Source: DATFQE01 sp963733845
Lineage (GTDB): Bacteria; Actinomycetota; Thermoleophilia; Gaiellales; Gaiellaceae
DNA: 64,000 nucleotides
Direction of reading: 5' to 3'
Assembly: GCA_963733845.1 (NCBI GenBank)
Contig: CAVTEM010000012.1
Coordinates: forward strand, 62,001 to 126,000
In this document: piece by piece, positions 41,585 through 50,444 of the stretch
Layout: every line of letters begins with the position of its first letter
Position numbering within the stretch: position 1 is the first letter of the stretch
Program-made: the position numbers and the translations under genes
Notes under the pieces: model-generated
What the model was told of the DNA's origin: nothing
The model's input: the letters and a program-made list of their open reading frames with translations, nothing else
Database searches by the model: none

Positions 41585-42368
41585 ACGGCTGGATCGTGAC
41601 CGGGATCTCTACCTCGTTCACGACCGACCCGTCTTCCGCCGAGCGCTCGTAGACGACCAGCTTGCCCGGACGCTCGCGATCGACCGTGAAGTCGAGCCGT
41701 TGCTCGAACGTGCCGCGGGTACCGCTGCCCGAGGTGGCGGTGACGAAGTTGCTGTAGAGCGGCTTGCCCTCGCCGTCGGCGCGGAGGTCGGCCATGAACG
41801 TCGCCTCGAAGGTGTTGGCCGTCCCCTTGATCGTGAGCGGACTGGTGACGGTCGCGTTGGGTGCAGGCGTCTCGACGAGAATCGGCGGCAGCGCCTCCTC
41901 CGTGTCGCCGCGCGCGTACTCGCGGCCGTCGAGCATGACGCGGTCGACGGTCTCGAACTGCAGCAGCGTCTGCACGACCTGAGCCGACCCCAGGTCGTCG
42001 AGCGGATTCGAGAGCCTGGCGACCGCCTCGCCGTTCGCGATCGTCAGCGAGGCGAGCTCGGTGTTCTGCGGAACGTCGCTCGTCAGGCCCGCCTCCTCCT
42101 CGCCGGCGGTCGGCCCGGCGAAGAGCTCCTCGAGGGCGGCCGTGGCGATCTTCGGCGTCCGGGGGACGCTCCGCGACGTGAAGGCGAGCTTCCCGTCGCG
42201 AACCAGGTAGACGTCGACGGGCGTGTCGCCGAGCGGCGGCTCGGTCTCCGTCGCCGTTGTCGTCGTCGGCGGCGGCGGGGGCGCCGGACTGCTGCCCGTC
42301 TCCTCGGAGTCGCCGCAGCCGGCGGCGAGCAGAGCGAGGATCGCGAGGCTAGCCGCGAGAGAACGCAT
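41583..42368 (-). CDS. GerMN/Gmad2 domain lipoprotein
   Basis: 261 aa. Lipoprotein signal with lipobox LLAAGC, a Thr/Pro linker, a GerMN domain (VDVYLVRDGKLAFTSR; ALEELFAGPTAGEE; LDDLGSAQVVQTLLQF) and a C-terminal Gmad2 immunoglobulin-like domain (SPLTIKGTANTFEATFMADL). GerMN proteins occur in non-sporulating Actinobacteria as surface lipoproteins, often with LpqB-like roles; the exact function is unknown. It overlaps the eno 3' end by 20 bp. Confidence 0.85.
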   Translation of the reverse strand: MRSLAASLAILALLAAGCGDSEETGSSPAPPPPPTTTTATETEPPLGDTPVDVYLVRDGKLAFTSRSVPRTPKIATAALEELFAGPTAGEEEAGLTSDVPQNTELASLTIANGEAVARLSNPLDDLGSAQVVQTLLQFETVDRVMLDGREYARGDTEEALPPILVETPAPNATVTSPLTIKGTANTFEATFMADLRADGEGKPLYSNFVTATSGSGTRGTFEQRLDFTVDRERPGKLVVYERSAEDGSVVNEVEIPVTIQP

Positions 42369-43614
42369 CCCAGCCGGGATACGAGGCGTCGGCGCCGAGT
42401 TCCTCCTCGATCCGGAGCAGCTGGTTGTACTTGGCGACGCGATCGGAGCGGGAGGGCGCTCCGGTCTTGATCTGGCCGACGCCCGTGGCGACGGCGAGGT
42501 CTGCGATGGTCGTGTCCTCGGTCTCGCCCGAGCGGTGCGAGATCACGACGCCGTAGCCGCTCGCCCGGGCCAGCGCGATCGCGTCGAGCGTCTCCGAGAG
42601 CGTCCCGATCTGGTTCACCTTCACGAGGATCGCGTTGGCCGCGCCCCGCTCGATGCCCTGCTCGAGCCGCTCGACGTTGGTGACGAAGAGGTCGTCTCCC
42701 ACGAGCTGGATGCGGTCGCCGAGGCGCTCGGTCAGCGAGGTCCAGCCGCCCCAGTCGTCCTCGGCGAGCCCGTCCTCGATCGAGACGAGCGGGTAGCGCG
42801 CCGCGAGGTCGGCCCAGAAGTCGATCAGCTCGGCGCTCGACAACGTACGCCCCTCGAGCGCGTACCGGCCGTCGGAGTAGATCTCCGTCGAGGCCGGATC
42901 CATCGCGAGCGCGACCCGATCACGATGCCCTGCGCGCTCCGCCGCCTCGAGCACGGCCTCCATCGCCGCCTCCGTCGAGGGGAGGTCGGGCGCGAAGCCG
43001 CCCTCGTCCCCGACCGCGGTCGCGAGACCGCGCTCGTCGAGCAGCTTGGCGAGGTTGTGGAAGACCTCGACCCCGACGCGCAGGCCCTCCGAGAACGTCT
43101 CCGCGCCGGCCGGGACGAGCATGAACTCCTGCAGCTCGAGCGAGTTGCGCGCGTGCGCACCCCCGTTGATCACGTTCAGCATCGGCACCGGCAGGACGTG
43201 CGCGCCGGTCCCGCCGATCCAGCGGTACAGCGGCACGCCCGCACCCGCCGCCGCGGCCTTCGCGGCCGCCAGCGAGCAGCCGAGCACGGCGTTCGCTCCG
43301 AGCCGCGACTTGTCTTTCGTCCCGTCCAGCTCGAGCAGGACGGCATCCACGGCGCGCTGGTCGTCGGCGTCGACGCCCAGCAGCGCGGGCCCGAGGTCGT
43401 TCCGCACGTTGGCGACCGCTTTCGAGACGCCCTTGCCGAGCCACGCCTCGCCGCCGTCCCGCAGCTCGAGCGCCTCGTGGACGCCGGTCGAAGCGCCCGA
43501 AGGCACTGCGGCCCGGCCGACCGCTCCGCCCTCCAGCTCGATCTCCACCTCGACGGTCGGGTTTCCCCGCGAGTCGAGGATCTGCCTTGCACGGACGGCT
43601 GTGATGGCGGCTAT
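42349..43614 (-). CDS. eno: Enolase, apparent ATA start
   Basis: Interconverts 2-phosphoglycerate and phosphoenolpyruvate. Motifs: VPSGASTGVHEALELRDG, LNVINGGAHARN, SIEDGLAEDDW, VNQIGTLSETLDA, VISHRSGETEDT. The first ATG-type codon in frame would delete the conserved TAVRARQILDSRGNPTVEVE. Upstream the only codon at the right place is ATA 43612-43614, 5 nt after AAGGAGGAGGAG and overlapping the mazG stop as ATAG. This start gives 421 aa, a normal length. ATA initiation is inferred from family alignment and the ribosome site. Confidence 0.93.
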   Translation of the reverse strand: MAAITAVRARQILDSRGNPTVEVEIELEGGAVGRAAVPSGASTGVHEALELRDGGEAWLGKGVSKAVANVRNDLGPALLGVDADDQRAVDAVLLELDGTKDKSRLGANAVLGCSLAAAKAAAAGAGVPLYRWIGGTGAHVLPVPMLNVINGGAHARNSLELQEFMLVPAGAETFSEGLRVGVEVFHNLAKLLDERGLATAVGDEGGFAPDLPSTEAAMEAVLEAAERAGHRDRVALAMDPASTEIYSDGRYALEGRTLSSAELIDFWADLAARYPLVSIEDGLAEDDWGGWTSLTERLGDRIQLVGDDLFVTNVERLEQGIERGAANAILVKVNQIGTLSETLDAIALARASGYGVVISHRSGETEDTTIADLAVATGVGQIKTGAPSRSDRVAKYNQLLRIEEELGADASYPGWDAFSRG

Positions 43615-44390
43615 CGGGTCTCCTCCTCCTTGGCCAGGTCGTACCAGCGATCTTGACGCTCGAGCTCGAGCTCTGCCCAGGCTTCGCCCCGCTCGGCGGC
43701 GAGCTCCTCGGCCCGCTCGACCCGACCGACGAAGCGGCCGCTCGCCCGCCGGAGCTCGAGCTCGGGGTCGACGTTCAGGCGCCGGGCCACGTTCACGAGC
43801 GCGAACAGGACGTCGCCGAGCTCGGCGGCGACGCGCTCGTCGGGCGGGCGCTCCAGAGCCGGCTCGGGCTTGCCCTCGAGCTCATGGCGGAGCTCGTCGA
43901 GCTCGCTGTGGAAGTCGGCCAGTGCGCCGCCGAGATCCGGGTACTCGAAGCCGACCGCAGCCGCCCGCCGTTGCACCTTCCGCGCGTGGATCAGCGCGGG
44001 AAGCGACTCGGGCACGTCGTGGAAGACGCCTTCGCGCTGCTCCTGCTCGCGCTTGAGATCTTCCCAGCGGGCCCTGACCTCGCCGGCCGTGTCGGCCGCT
44101 GCAGCTCCGAACACGTGCGGGTGCCGGCGGACGAGCTTGTCGTGGATCGTGCGCGCCACCTGCTCGAGGTCGCCCGTGCCCTGCTCCTGCAGCAGCAACG
44201 CCAGGAAGAAGACCTGGAAGAGCAGGTCGCCGAGCTCGTCGACGAGCTTCTCCTCGCGGCCGGCGAGCGCGGCATCGGCGACCTCGTAGGCCTCCTCGAC
44301 CGTGTGCGGGACGATGGTCGCGGCCGTCTGCTCGCGATCCCAGGGGCAGTCGCGGCGCAGTCGCTCGGTCAGCCGCTGCAGCTCGAGCAG
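43611..44390 (-). CDS. mazG: MazG nucleoside triphosphate pyrophosphohydrolase, probable CTG start
   Basis: House-cleaning NTP hydrolase. Two MazG modules: TVEEAYEVADAALAGREEKL with DELGDLLFQVFFLA, then ALADFHSELDELRHELEG with AAELGDVLFALVNVARRL. ATG at 44198 would remove the first module, including RRDCPWDREQTAATI. The open frame continues upstream without ATG, GTG or TTG. CTG 44388-44390 gives LELQRLTERLRRDCPWDREQ, the usual N-terminus. It follows the PpiC gene by 25 nt and ends overlapping eno. Confidence 0.85.
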   Translation of the reverse strand: MLELQRLTERLRRDCPWDREQTAATIVPHTVEEAYEVADAALAGREEKLVDELGDLLFQVFFLALLLQEQGTGDLEQVARTIHDKLVRRHPHVFGAAAADTAGEVRARWEDLKREQEQREGVFHDVPESLPALIHARKVQRRAAAVGFEYPDLGGALADFHSELDELRHELEGKPEPALERPPDERVAAELGDVLFALVNVARRLNVDPELELRRASGRFVGRVERAEELAAERGEAWAELELERQDRWYDLAKEEETR

Positions 44391-44415
44391 GGCCTCGGCG
44401 AGTCCAGCGCTGCGG

Positions 44416-45441
44416 CTAGTTGTCGTCGCCGCTCTGGGTGGTGGACGCGTTCGTGTCGGTCTTGGGCGGCTCGTAGCCGACCTGGTACGTGACGTCGAAC
44501 TCGTCCTTCAGACCCTCGATCCACTCACGCATCGCAGTCGTCTTCTTCTCGCTGAGGAGCTGCTGCTTGATCGCCTCCTTGACCTGCGGAAGCGGGGTGG
44601 TCGAGGCCTTCTTGACCTCGGAGAGGGGCTCGATGATGTGCCAGCCGTACTGCGTCTTGATCGGCTCGGAGAGCTCGTTCTTGTCCAGCGAGAACGCGGC
44701 CTTGTCGAACGGGGGCACGGTCTGGCCCTGCGAGACGGTCAGCTTGCCGCCCTGGCTCTTGGAGCCGGGATCCTCGGAGTTCTTCTTGGCGAGGTTGGCG
44801 AAGTTGCCGCCGTTCTCGATCTGCTGGTGCAGCGCGTCGGCCTTGGCCTTCGTCTTGACGAGGATGTGGCGCACCTCGCGCGTGGCGGCCTGCTGGTACT
44901 GCGCCTTGTTCTTGTTGTAGAAGGCCTCGATGTCCTTGTCCGAGACCTTCGTGTCCTCGGTGACCTTCTTGTACAGCTGCTCCTCGAGCAGCTGCGCGCG
45001 GACGTCCGTCCGGACCTGGTCCACGGTCAGCATTAGCTTCGCGAGCGAGGTCTTGAACTTCTTGTCGTCGCCGCCGTAGAACTGCTTCTTCAGCTGCTCG
45101 AGCCGCTCGTCGACCTGCTTGTCGGAGACCTCGACGTCCATGTCCTCGGCCATCTGCTCGAACTGGGCGCGGCGGATCAGGTACTCCAGCCCCTGGTTCT
45201 GCAGGTTCTTGAACTCGGGCGTGCCGGCCTCCGGGAAGGCGCGCTTCTGCTGCTTGGCGCTCGCCTCCGCCTGATCGATCAGCGCGGTGAACTGCGCCTT
45301 CGAGATCTCCTGGTCGCCGACGACTGCGACGGCGTCGTTCGGCACGTCCTCGGAGGAGCTGTCGCCGCCGCCGCAACCGGCCAGCGCGAGAGCGCCGAAA
45401 ACGGCCGCGAGCGCGATGCTTGTAAGCTTGTGCTTGTTCAT
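44416..45441 (-). CDS. SurA/PpiC-type peptidyl-prolyl isomerase lipoprotein
   Basis: 341 aa. Signal with lipobox ALAGCGGG, a SurA-like N-terminal helical domain (ISKAQFTALIDQAEASAKQQ), a parvulin domain (REVRHILVKTKAKADALHQQ; FANLAKKNSEDPGSKSQGGK; IKTQYGWHIIEPL) and a disordered Ser/Thr tail. Surface-anchored foldase for exported proteins. It sits between mfd and mazG. Confidence 0.93.
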   Translation of the reverse strand: MNKHKLTSIALAAVFGALALAGCGGGDSSSEDVPNDAVAVVGDQEISKAQFTALIDQAEASAKQQKRAFPEAGTPEFKNLQNQGLEYLIRRAQFEQMAEDMDVEVSDKQVDERLEQLKKQFYGGDDKKFKTSLAKLMLTVDQVRTDVRAQLLEEQLYKKVTEDTKVSDKDIEAFYNKNKAQYQQAATREVRHILVKTKAKADALHQQIENGGNFANLAKKNSEDPGSKSQGGKLTVSQGQTVPPFDKAAFSLDKNELSEPIKTQYGWHIIEPLSEVKKASTTPLPQVKEAIKQQLLSEKKTTAMREWIEGLKDEFDVTYQVGYEPPKTDTNASTTQSGDDN

Positions 45442-45470
45442 AGAAAGAGCGCCATTTGCAGCGGTTTTAC

Positions 45471-48400
45471 CTACGCTGCCCGGCGCGACGCCAGTATAGC
45501 ATCGACCAATCGCACGGCCTGGGAAAATTCATCGCCCCTTAACGAGACCTCCCTGCGGGCCGTCGTGTAGACGGCGGTGTCGACCTCGCCGCGAAGGCTG
45601 CGCAACTCGCCGGATCCGAGCACGAGCGGGCCCACCGAAGCACGGCCGCCGCGGAAGACCAGGTAGTCCGCCCCGATCCGGGCCAGCTTCAACTTGGCTT
45701 CCTGAATCGCAAACAGATTCCGAACAGGATCGGGTAGCTGACCGTAACGATCCTCGGTCGCAGCCTCGAGCTCGCGCAGCTCGTCCTCGGACTCCGAGAG
45801 CGCGATCCGTCGGTGCAGGTCGATCTTGAGCGCCTCCGCGGCGATGTAGGAGCCGGGCACATAGGCGTCGATGCGCGCGTCCACGCGCACGGGGCGGGCG
45901 ACCGGGCGGCGCTGGCCCGAGAGCTCGGCCACCGCCTCGCCGAGCATCTCGACGTAGAGCTCGAAGCCGAGCGCTGCGACGTGACCCGACTGCTCCGCGC
46001 CGAGCAGGTCGCCCGCGCCCCGGATCTCCAGGTCGCGCATCGCGATCGCGAAGCCCGCTCCGAGCTCGGTGTGGTCGGCGAGGGTCGCCAGGCGTGCCCG
46101 CGCCTCGGGCGAGAGCTCCGAGTGGTCGGGATAGAACAGGTTCGCGTGCGCGACCACGTCCGAGCGGCCCACGCGCCCGCGGATCTGGTAGAGCTGGGCC
46201 AGGCCGAGGGCGTCCGCCCGCTCGACGATCAGCGTGTTCGCCTGCGGGATGTCCAGCCCCGACTCGATGATCGTCGTCGCCACGAGCACGTCCGCGTCGC
46301 CCGCGAGGAACGAGAGCATCTTCTCCTCGAGCTCGCGCTCCCGCATCTGCCCGTGCGCGACGATGAAGCGCAGCTCGGGGCAGAGCTGCTGGAGCTTCTC
46401 CGCCGCCTCTTCGATCGTCTCGACGCGGTTGTGGAGGTAGAACGCCTGCCCGCCGCGCGCAGCCTCCCGCTCCAGCGCCTGCGTCACGAGCTCCTCGTCG
46501 TACTCGCCGACGTGCGTGCGGATCGGCCGCCGGCCTTCCGGGGGCGTCTCGATCACCGAGATGTCCCGCAGCCCGGAGAGCGACATGTGCAGCGTGCGCG
46601 GGATCGGCGTCGCGCTCAGCGAGAGGACGTCCACCTCCAGGCGCAGCTGGCGGAGCAGCTCCTTCTGAGCGACTCCGAACCGCTGCTCCTCGTCGACGAT
46701 GACGAGCCCGAGCTCCTTCGGGATCACGTCCCGCGAGAGCACCCGGTGCGTCCCGATCAGCACGTCGACCTTGCCGGCGGCGAAGTCGGCCAGGATCCGC
46801 TTCACGTCCGCGGGCCGCCGGAAGCGCGAGACCATCTCGACGGTCACCGGGAAGTCCCGGTAGCGCTCGCGGAAGGTGTTCCAGTGCTGCTGGGCGAGGA
46901 TCGTGGTCGGGACGAGCATCAGCGTCTGCTTGCCGTTCACGGCAGCCGCGAACGCGGCGCGGACTGCGACCTCGGTCTTGCCGAAGCCGACGTCGCCGCA
47001 GACGAGCCGGTCCATCGGCCGCGCGGTCTCGAGGTCTTCCTTGACCGCCTCGATCGCGCTCGCCTGGTCGTCGGTCTCGCGGTACGGAAACGACGCCTCG
47101 AGCCGCTCGATGTACTCGTGCTCGAGGTCGTAGGCGACCCCGGGCGACTGCTGACGCTGCGCGTAGAGCTGGAGCAGCTCGCCCGCCAGCTCGCGGACGC
47201 TCGCTCGTGCGCGCGTCTTGAGCAGCTGCCAGGCCTTGCCGCCGAGCTTCGAGAGCGCGGGCGCGGCCCCGTCAGCGCCCACGTAGCGTGAGACCTTCCC
47301 GATCTGCTCGTGTGGGACGTAGAGGCGGTCGTCGCCGCGGAACGCGAGCAGGAGGTAGTCGCGTGTGACGCCCGCGACCTCCTTGGTCTCGAAGCCGAGG
47401 AGGCGGCCGATGCCATGGTCCTCGTGAACGACGTGGTCGCCCGTGCGGAGGTCTGCGAACGACTGGAGGGCTCGACCGAGACGGGCATCGGCTCGCGGGG
47501 GGCGCTTGCGGAAGACCTGCGTGTCGGGCAGCAGGACGAGCCCCAGCTCGCGCCAGACGAAGCCGCGGCGGGCCGGCGCGACGGCGAAGGCCAGCTCCCC
47601 CTCCGGCGGGAGCTCGTCGCCGGGCTCGAGCAGGCCGGCGTCGATGCGCCTGAGCAAGTTCTGCGTGCGCAGGGCCTCACCACGATGTGGGAAGGCGACG
47701 ACGACGCGGTGGCCGGCGTGCGCGAAGCCGCGCAGCTCGTTCTCGGCCTCCGACAGTCCGCGCGCCGCGATCGCCGGCCGCTGCGCTTCGAAGGCGTGCG
47801 GCTGACCCTGCGGCAGCGGGTCGAGCTCGGCCGCGCGCTCGAGCGAGGGCTGGTCCTCGCCGGGGAACTCGTCGGCCCAGACCTCGCGCACCTCGTCCGC
47901 GCGCCAGACCAGGTCGGGCCCCTCCGGGATCGCGGGCACGAGGTCGTCGGGAACCGTCGGCGCCTCGTTCTCGTCGGGAAGCGTCGTCTCGGTCAGGTCG
48001 AGGCGGCGCTCGGCGGCGGGCCGGATCGTCGCGCTCTCGACCGGGTGCAGCGTGCGCTGGGTGAAGGCGGAGAAGGCGCGGATGCCTTCGATCTCGTCGC
48101 CGAAGAGCTCGATCCGGAGCGGCTCGCGGCCCGTCGTCGGGTACACGTCGACGATTCCGCCGCGGAGCGCGAACTGGCCGCGCTCCTCGACGCGGTCGAC
48201 GCGTTCGTAGCCGGCGAGGGCGAGGCGCTCGGCGAGCTCGTCGATGCCGGGCTCGTCCCCAACCTGGAGCCGGAGCGCCTCGGGGCGGGCGGCCGGGGGT
48301 GGCATCCCTTCGGCCAGCGCGGCCGCCGAGGCGACGACGAGGCCGCCGCCGGCGAGGACCTCGAGGGCGCGATCGCGCTCGCCGACCAGGTGCGGCGGCG

Positions 48401-48695
48401 GCTGGAGGCCCGACTCCCAGCGCACTCCGCGGCTCGGAAGCAGGCCGACGTGCTCGGAGCCGAGGAACCAGCCGACGGCCTCGGCGAGGTCGCGCGCGTC
48501 GCCGTCCTCGGGCACGAGGACAGCGAGCGGCCGCTCGAGACGTTCGTGCAGGGCCGCGACAACCAGCGGCAGGGCAGGATCGGATACCCGAGCACGCGTC
48601 CCTGATGCTGGGACGCGTAGCGTGTCCGCGAAGGCCTGGAGACGCTCGGTCTCGGCCAGCTCGCGGACGAACGGGTGCAGTACGGGCCGGTCCAT
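45471..48695 (-). CDS. mfd: Transcription-repair coupling factor Mfd
   Basis: 1074 aa. UvrB-like N-terminal modules (RESGLQPPPHL-like region; ALRGGIVDVYP), RNA polymerase-interacting CarD-like domain (GDHVVHEDHGIGRLLGFETK), helicase motifs with Walker A VCGDVGFGKTEVAVRAAF, VIVDEEQRFGVAQ, SATPIPRTLHMSL, VATTIIESGLDIPQANTLI, RGRVGRSDVVAHANLFY, and a C-terminal TRCF domain (ELYVEMLGEAV). It displaces stalled RNA polymerase and recruits nucleotide-excision repair. A palindrome-coded stretch lies near residues 27-35. Confidence 0.97.
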   Translation of the reverse strand: MDRPVLHPFVRELAETERLQAFADTLRVPASGTRARVSDPALPLVVAALHERLERPLAVLVPEDGDARDLAEAVGWFLGSEHVGLLPSRGVRWESGLQPPPHLVGERDRALEVLAGGGLVVASAAALAEGMPPPAARPEALRLQVGDEPGIDELAERLALAGYERVDRVEERGQFALRGGIVDVYPTTGREPLRIELFGDEIEGIRAFSAFTQRTLHPVESATIRPAAERRLDLTETTLPDENEAPTVPDDLVPAIPEGPDLVWRADEVREVWADEFPGEDQPSLERAAELDPLPQGQPHAFEAQRPAIAARGLSEAENELRGFAHAGHRVVVAFPHRGEALRTQNLLRRIDAGLLEPGDELPPEGELAFAVAPARRGFVWRELGLVLLPDTQVFRKRPPRADARLGRALQSFADLRTGDHVVHEDHGIGRLLGFETKEVAGVTRDYLLLAFRGDDRLYVPHEQIGKVSRYVGADGAAPALSKLGGKAWQLLKTRARASVRELAGELLQLYAQRQQSPGVAYDLEHEYIERLEASFPYRETDDQASAIEAVKEDLETARPMDRLVCGDVGFGKTEVAVRAAFAAAVNGKQTLMLVPTTILAQQHWNTFRERYRDFPVTVEMVSRFRRPADVKRILADFAAGKVDVLIGTHRVLSRDVIPKELGLVIVDEEQRFGVAQKELLRQLRLEVDVLSLSATPIPRTLHMSLSGLRDISVIETPPEGRRPIRTHVGEYDEELVTQALEREAARGGQAFYLHNRVETIEEAAEKLQQLCPELRFIVAHGQMRERELEEKMLSFLAGDADVLVATTIIESGLDIPQANTLIVERADALGLAQLYQIRGRVGRSDVVAHANLFYPDHSELSPEARARLATLADHTELGAGFAIAMRDLEIRGAGDLLGAEQSGHVAALGFELYVEMLGEAVAELSGQRRPVARPVRVDARIDAYVPGSYIAAEALKIDLHRRIALSESEDELRELEAATEDRYGQLPDPVRNLFAIQEAKLKLARIGADYLVFRGGRASVGPLVLGSGELRSLRGEVDTAVYTTARREVSLRGDEFSQAVRLVDAILASRRAA
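48594..48618. repeat. Palindrome inside the mfd coding region
   Basis: ACGCGTCCC and GGGACGCGT are perfect 9-bp arms separated by seven bases, inside the N-terminal mfd sequence (coding VPASGTRARV). The half CTGGGACGCGTAGCGTG is identical over 17 bases to the variable tip of repeat element copy 2 (13028-13044). Confidence 0.4.
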
Positions 48696-48700
48696 GACGA

Positions 48701-48729
48701 CAGGCGGAACCGCTCGGTTCCGCCGCCTG
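48701..48729. terminator. Hairpin in the mfd leader
   Basis: GGCGGAACC-GCTC-GGTTCCGCC has a perfect 9-bp stem (outer CAG/CTG also pairs). It lies 5 nt before the mfd ATG and about 45 nt after the stop of the accessory operon's last gene. It may terminate that operon or lie in the mfd leader (TACGAT is upstream of it). No T tract. Confidence 0.4.
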
Positions 48730-48772
48730 CAATCGTACTGAGCCGGGTCGCCCTGATCGGCGCCGGCGACCG

Positions 48773-49510
48773 TCAGCGGGAGGTCCAGCCGAGATCCAGC
48801 ACGACCGGCGCCCCGGTGAAGTTGCGGCCGCCCGGGCCGAGCAGGAACGCGGCGACGTCGGCCACCTCCTCCGGCTCGATCAGCCGCTTCACTGCTTGAG
48901 GCGCGAGGATCACCTCCTCGAGCACGCGCTCCTCCGAGATCCCGTGGGCGCGGGCCTGGTCGGCGATCTGCGCCTCGACGAGCGGCGTGCGCACGTAGGC
49001 CGGGCAGATCGCCGAGACCGCGATCCCACGCTCCGCGCCCTCGAGCGCGAGGGTCTTCACGAGGCCCAAAACGCCGTGCTTGGCGGAGACGTAGCCCGCC
49101 TTGAACGGCGAGGCGACGAGCCCGTGGACGGACGCCACGACGACGAACCGGCCGTCGCCGCTCTTCGCGAGCGCCTCCCAGCCGTACTTTGCGAGCAGGA
49201 AGGGACTCGTCAGGAGCAGCGCGAGCAGCTCGTCCCAGCGGTCCTCCGGGAAGTCGGCGACCGGAGCGACGTGCTGGAAGCCGGCGTTCGCCACGATCGC
49301 GTCCAGGCGACCGAAGCGCTCGAGCGCCGCCTCGACGGCCGCGCGGTTCCCCTCGCGCGTCGTGAGATCGGCCTCGAAGCCGTCGCGCAGGTCGACAGGC
49401 AGGACGCGCCAGCCGTCCGCCTCCAGCCGCGACGCCAGGGCGCGGCCGATCCCGCCGGCCGCGCCCGTGACGATCGCGACTCGCTCAGTCGTGGAGGAAC
49501 TCCGTGACAA
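48773..49510 (-). CDS. Short-chain dehydrogenase, 3-hydroxybutyrate dehydrogenase-like
   Basis: 245 aa from TTG 49510. NAD motif VTGAAGGIGRALASRL, NAGFQHVAPVADFPEDRWDE, active-site Ser/Tyr/Lys in SVHGLVASPFKAGYVSAKHG, and ICPAYVRTPLVEAQIADQ. The HVAPVxxFPExxW, HGLVASPFK and TPLVExQI strings are characteristic of D-3-hydroxybutyrate dehydrogenase (BdhA), which oxidises 3-hydroxybutyrate to acetoacetate. It overlaps the lipase gene by 26 bp and ends the operon. Confidence 0.8.
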   Translation of the reverse strand: MSRSSSTTERVAIVTGAAGGIGRALASRLEADGWRVLPVDLRDGFEADLTTREGNRAAVEAALERFGRLDAIVANAGFQHVAPVADFPEDRWDELLALLLTSPFLLAKYGWEALAKSGDGRFVVVASVHGLVASPFKAGYVSAKHGVLGLVKTLALEGAERGIAVSAICPAYVRTPLVEAQIADQARAHGISEERVLEEVILAPQAVKRLIEPEEVADVAAFLLGPGGRNFTGAPVVLDLGWTSR

Positions 49511-50444
49511 GGCCCCAGGTCTCGGGCGAGTTGAGGATGCCGAGGTGGGCGCTGCCCAGGATCGCGTCGTAGCGGCCCTGGCCGAACAAGTCGACGTTCG
49601 CCGCCCGTTTCCCGTGCAGCACCGCGCTCCGGGAGAAGTCGTGCGGCGCACCCGTGCGATCCTCGGCCGGCACCGGCGCGAACACGCCGTCGACGGCCGA
49701 GAAGTAGACGAAGCTCGTGTCCGCGTTCCGGATCGCGAGGTACTCGGTCGGCGGATGTGTCTCCTTCCGGTTCAACTCCCTCAGGAAGGGCGTGTCGGCC
49801 GCCCCGTACTCCACGCAGACGGCGCTGTCGGGCGTGAAGCCGCCGAGCGCCGGCAGCTGGAAGTAGTTGAGCGGGTTCGGCGAGCAGTTGACGATCCCAT
49901 GGTTGGGACTGTCGATCGCGACGAGGTGCTCGACAGTGTGCTGCGCGTGATCCTGCCGCATCCACTCCCGCGCCAGCGTGCCGCCGAGGCTGTGCCCGAC
50001 GATGTCGACGCGCTTCGCGCCCGTGTAGCGCAGCACCGCGCGCACGAAGGCGCGCAGGTCGGGGACGTTCGCGACGGTCGAGTGCGCGAAGGCCGAGCGG
50101 CGCGTCTGGTCGGCGAGCAGGTCGCACTGGTCGCCCTGGTAGCCGAGCGCCCACACTTCGGACGGGCGGTAGCCGTTCGCGAGCAGGTGGTCGCCGAGCG
50201 CCTGGACGTCGCCGAACGGGTTACACGCCGTCGGGTAGGGCGTGTCGTTGTTGCCGTGGAGCAGGATCACCGGTGTCCGCTCGACGCGACCCGCGCCGCC
50301 GAAGCCGAGCACCGGCGTCCCTAGCGAGGCGTCGAGGATCGTCGGGAAGCCGGGCGGGAAGGTCGTGCCGGCCGCGGCGGCGGACGAGGCGGGCAGGACG
50401 AGGGCGGCGAGCAGGACCGCGAGAGCGGCGAGTCGGCGCATCAC
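49485..50444 (-). CDS. Secreted alpha/beta-hydrolase (lipase or PHB-depolymerase-like)
   Basis: 319 aa with a signal peptide (AALAVLLAALVLPASSAAAA). The lipase box VDIVGHSLGGTLAREW holds the nucleophile, HGNNDTPYPTACNP is the oxyanion region, and a C-terminal His (GSAHLGILNSPETW) completes a likely triad. The layout recalls class 2 lipases and extracellular PhaZ7-type poly(3-hydroxybutyrate) depolymerases. GTG 50444 or ATG 50441 starts it, overlapping the MaoC stop. With BdhA next door, an extracellular polyester or acylglycerol substrate is plausible. Confidence 0.78.
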   Translation of the reverse strand: MMRRLAALAVLLAALVLPASSAAAAGTTFPPGFPTILDASLGTPVLGFGGAGRVERTPVILLHGNNDTPYPTACNPFGDVQALGDHLLANGYRPSEVWALGYQGDQCDLLADQTRRSAFAHSTVANVPDLRAFVRAVLRYTGAKRVDIVGHSLGGTLAREWMRQDHAQHTVEHLVAIDSPNHGIVNCSPNPLNYFQLPALGGFTPDSAVCVEYGAADTPFLRELNRKETHPPTEYLAIRNADTSFVYFSAVDGVFAPVPAEDRTGAPHDFSRSAVLHGKRAANVDLFGQGRYDAILGSAHLGILNSPETWGLVTEFLHD

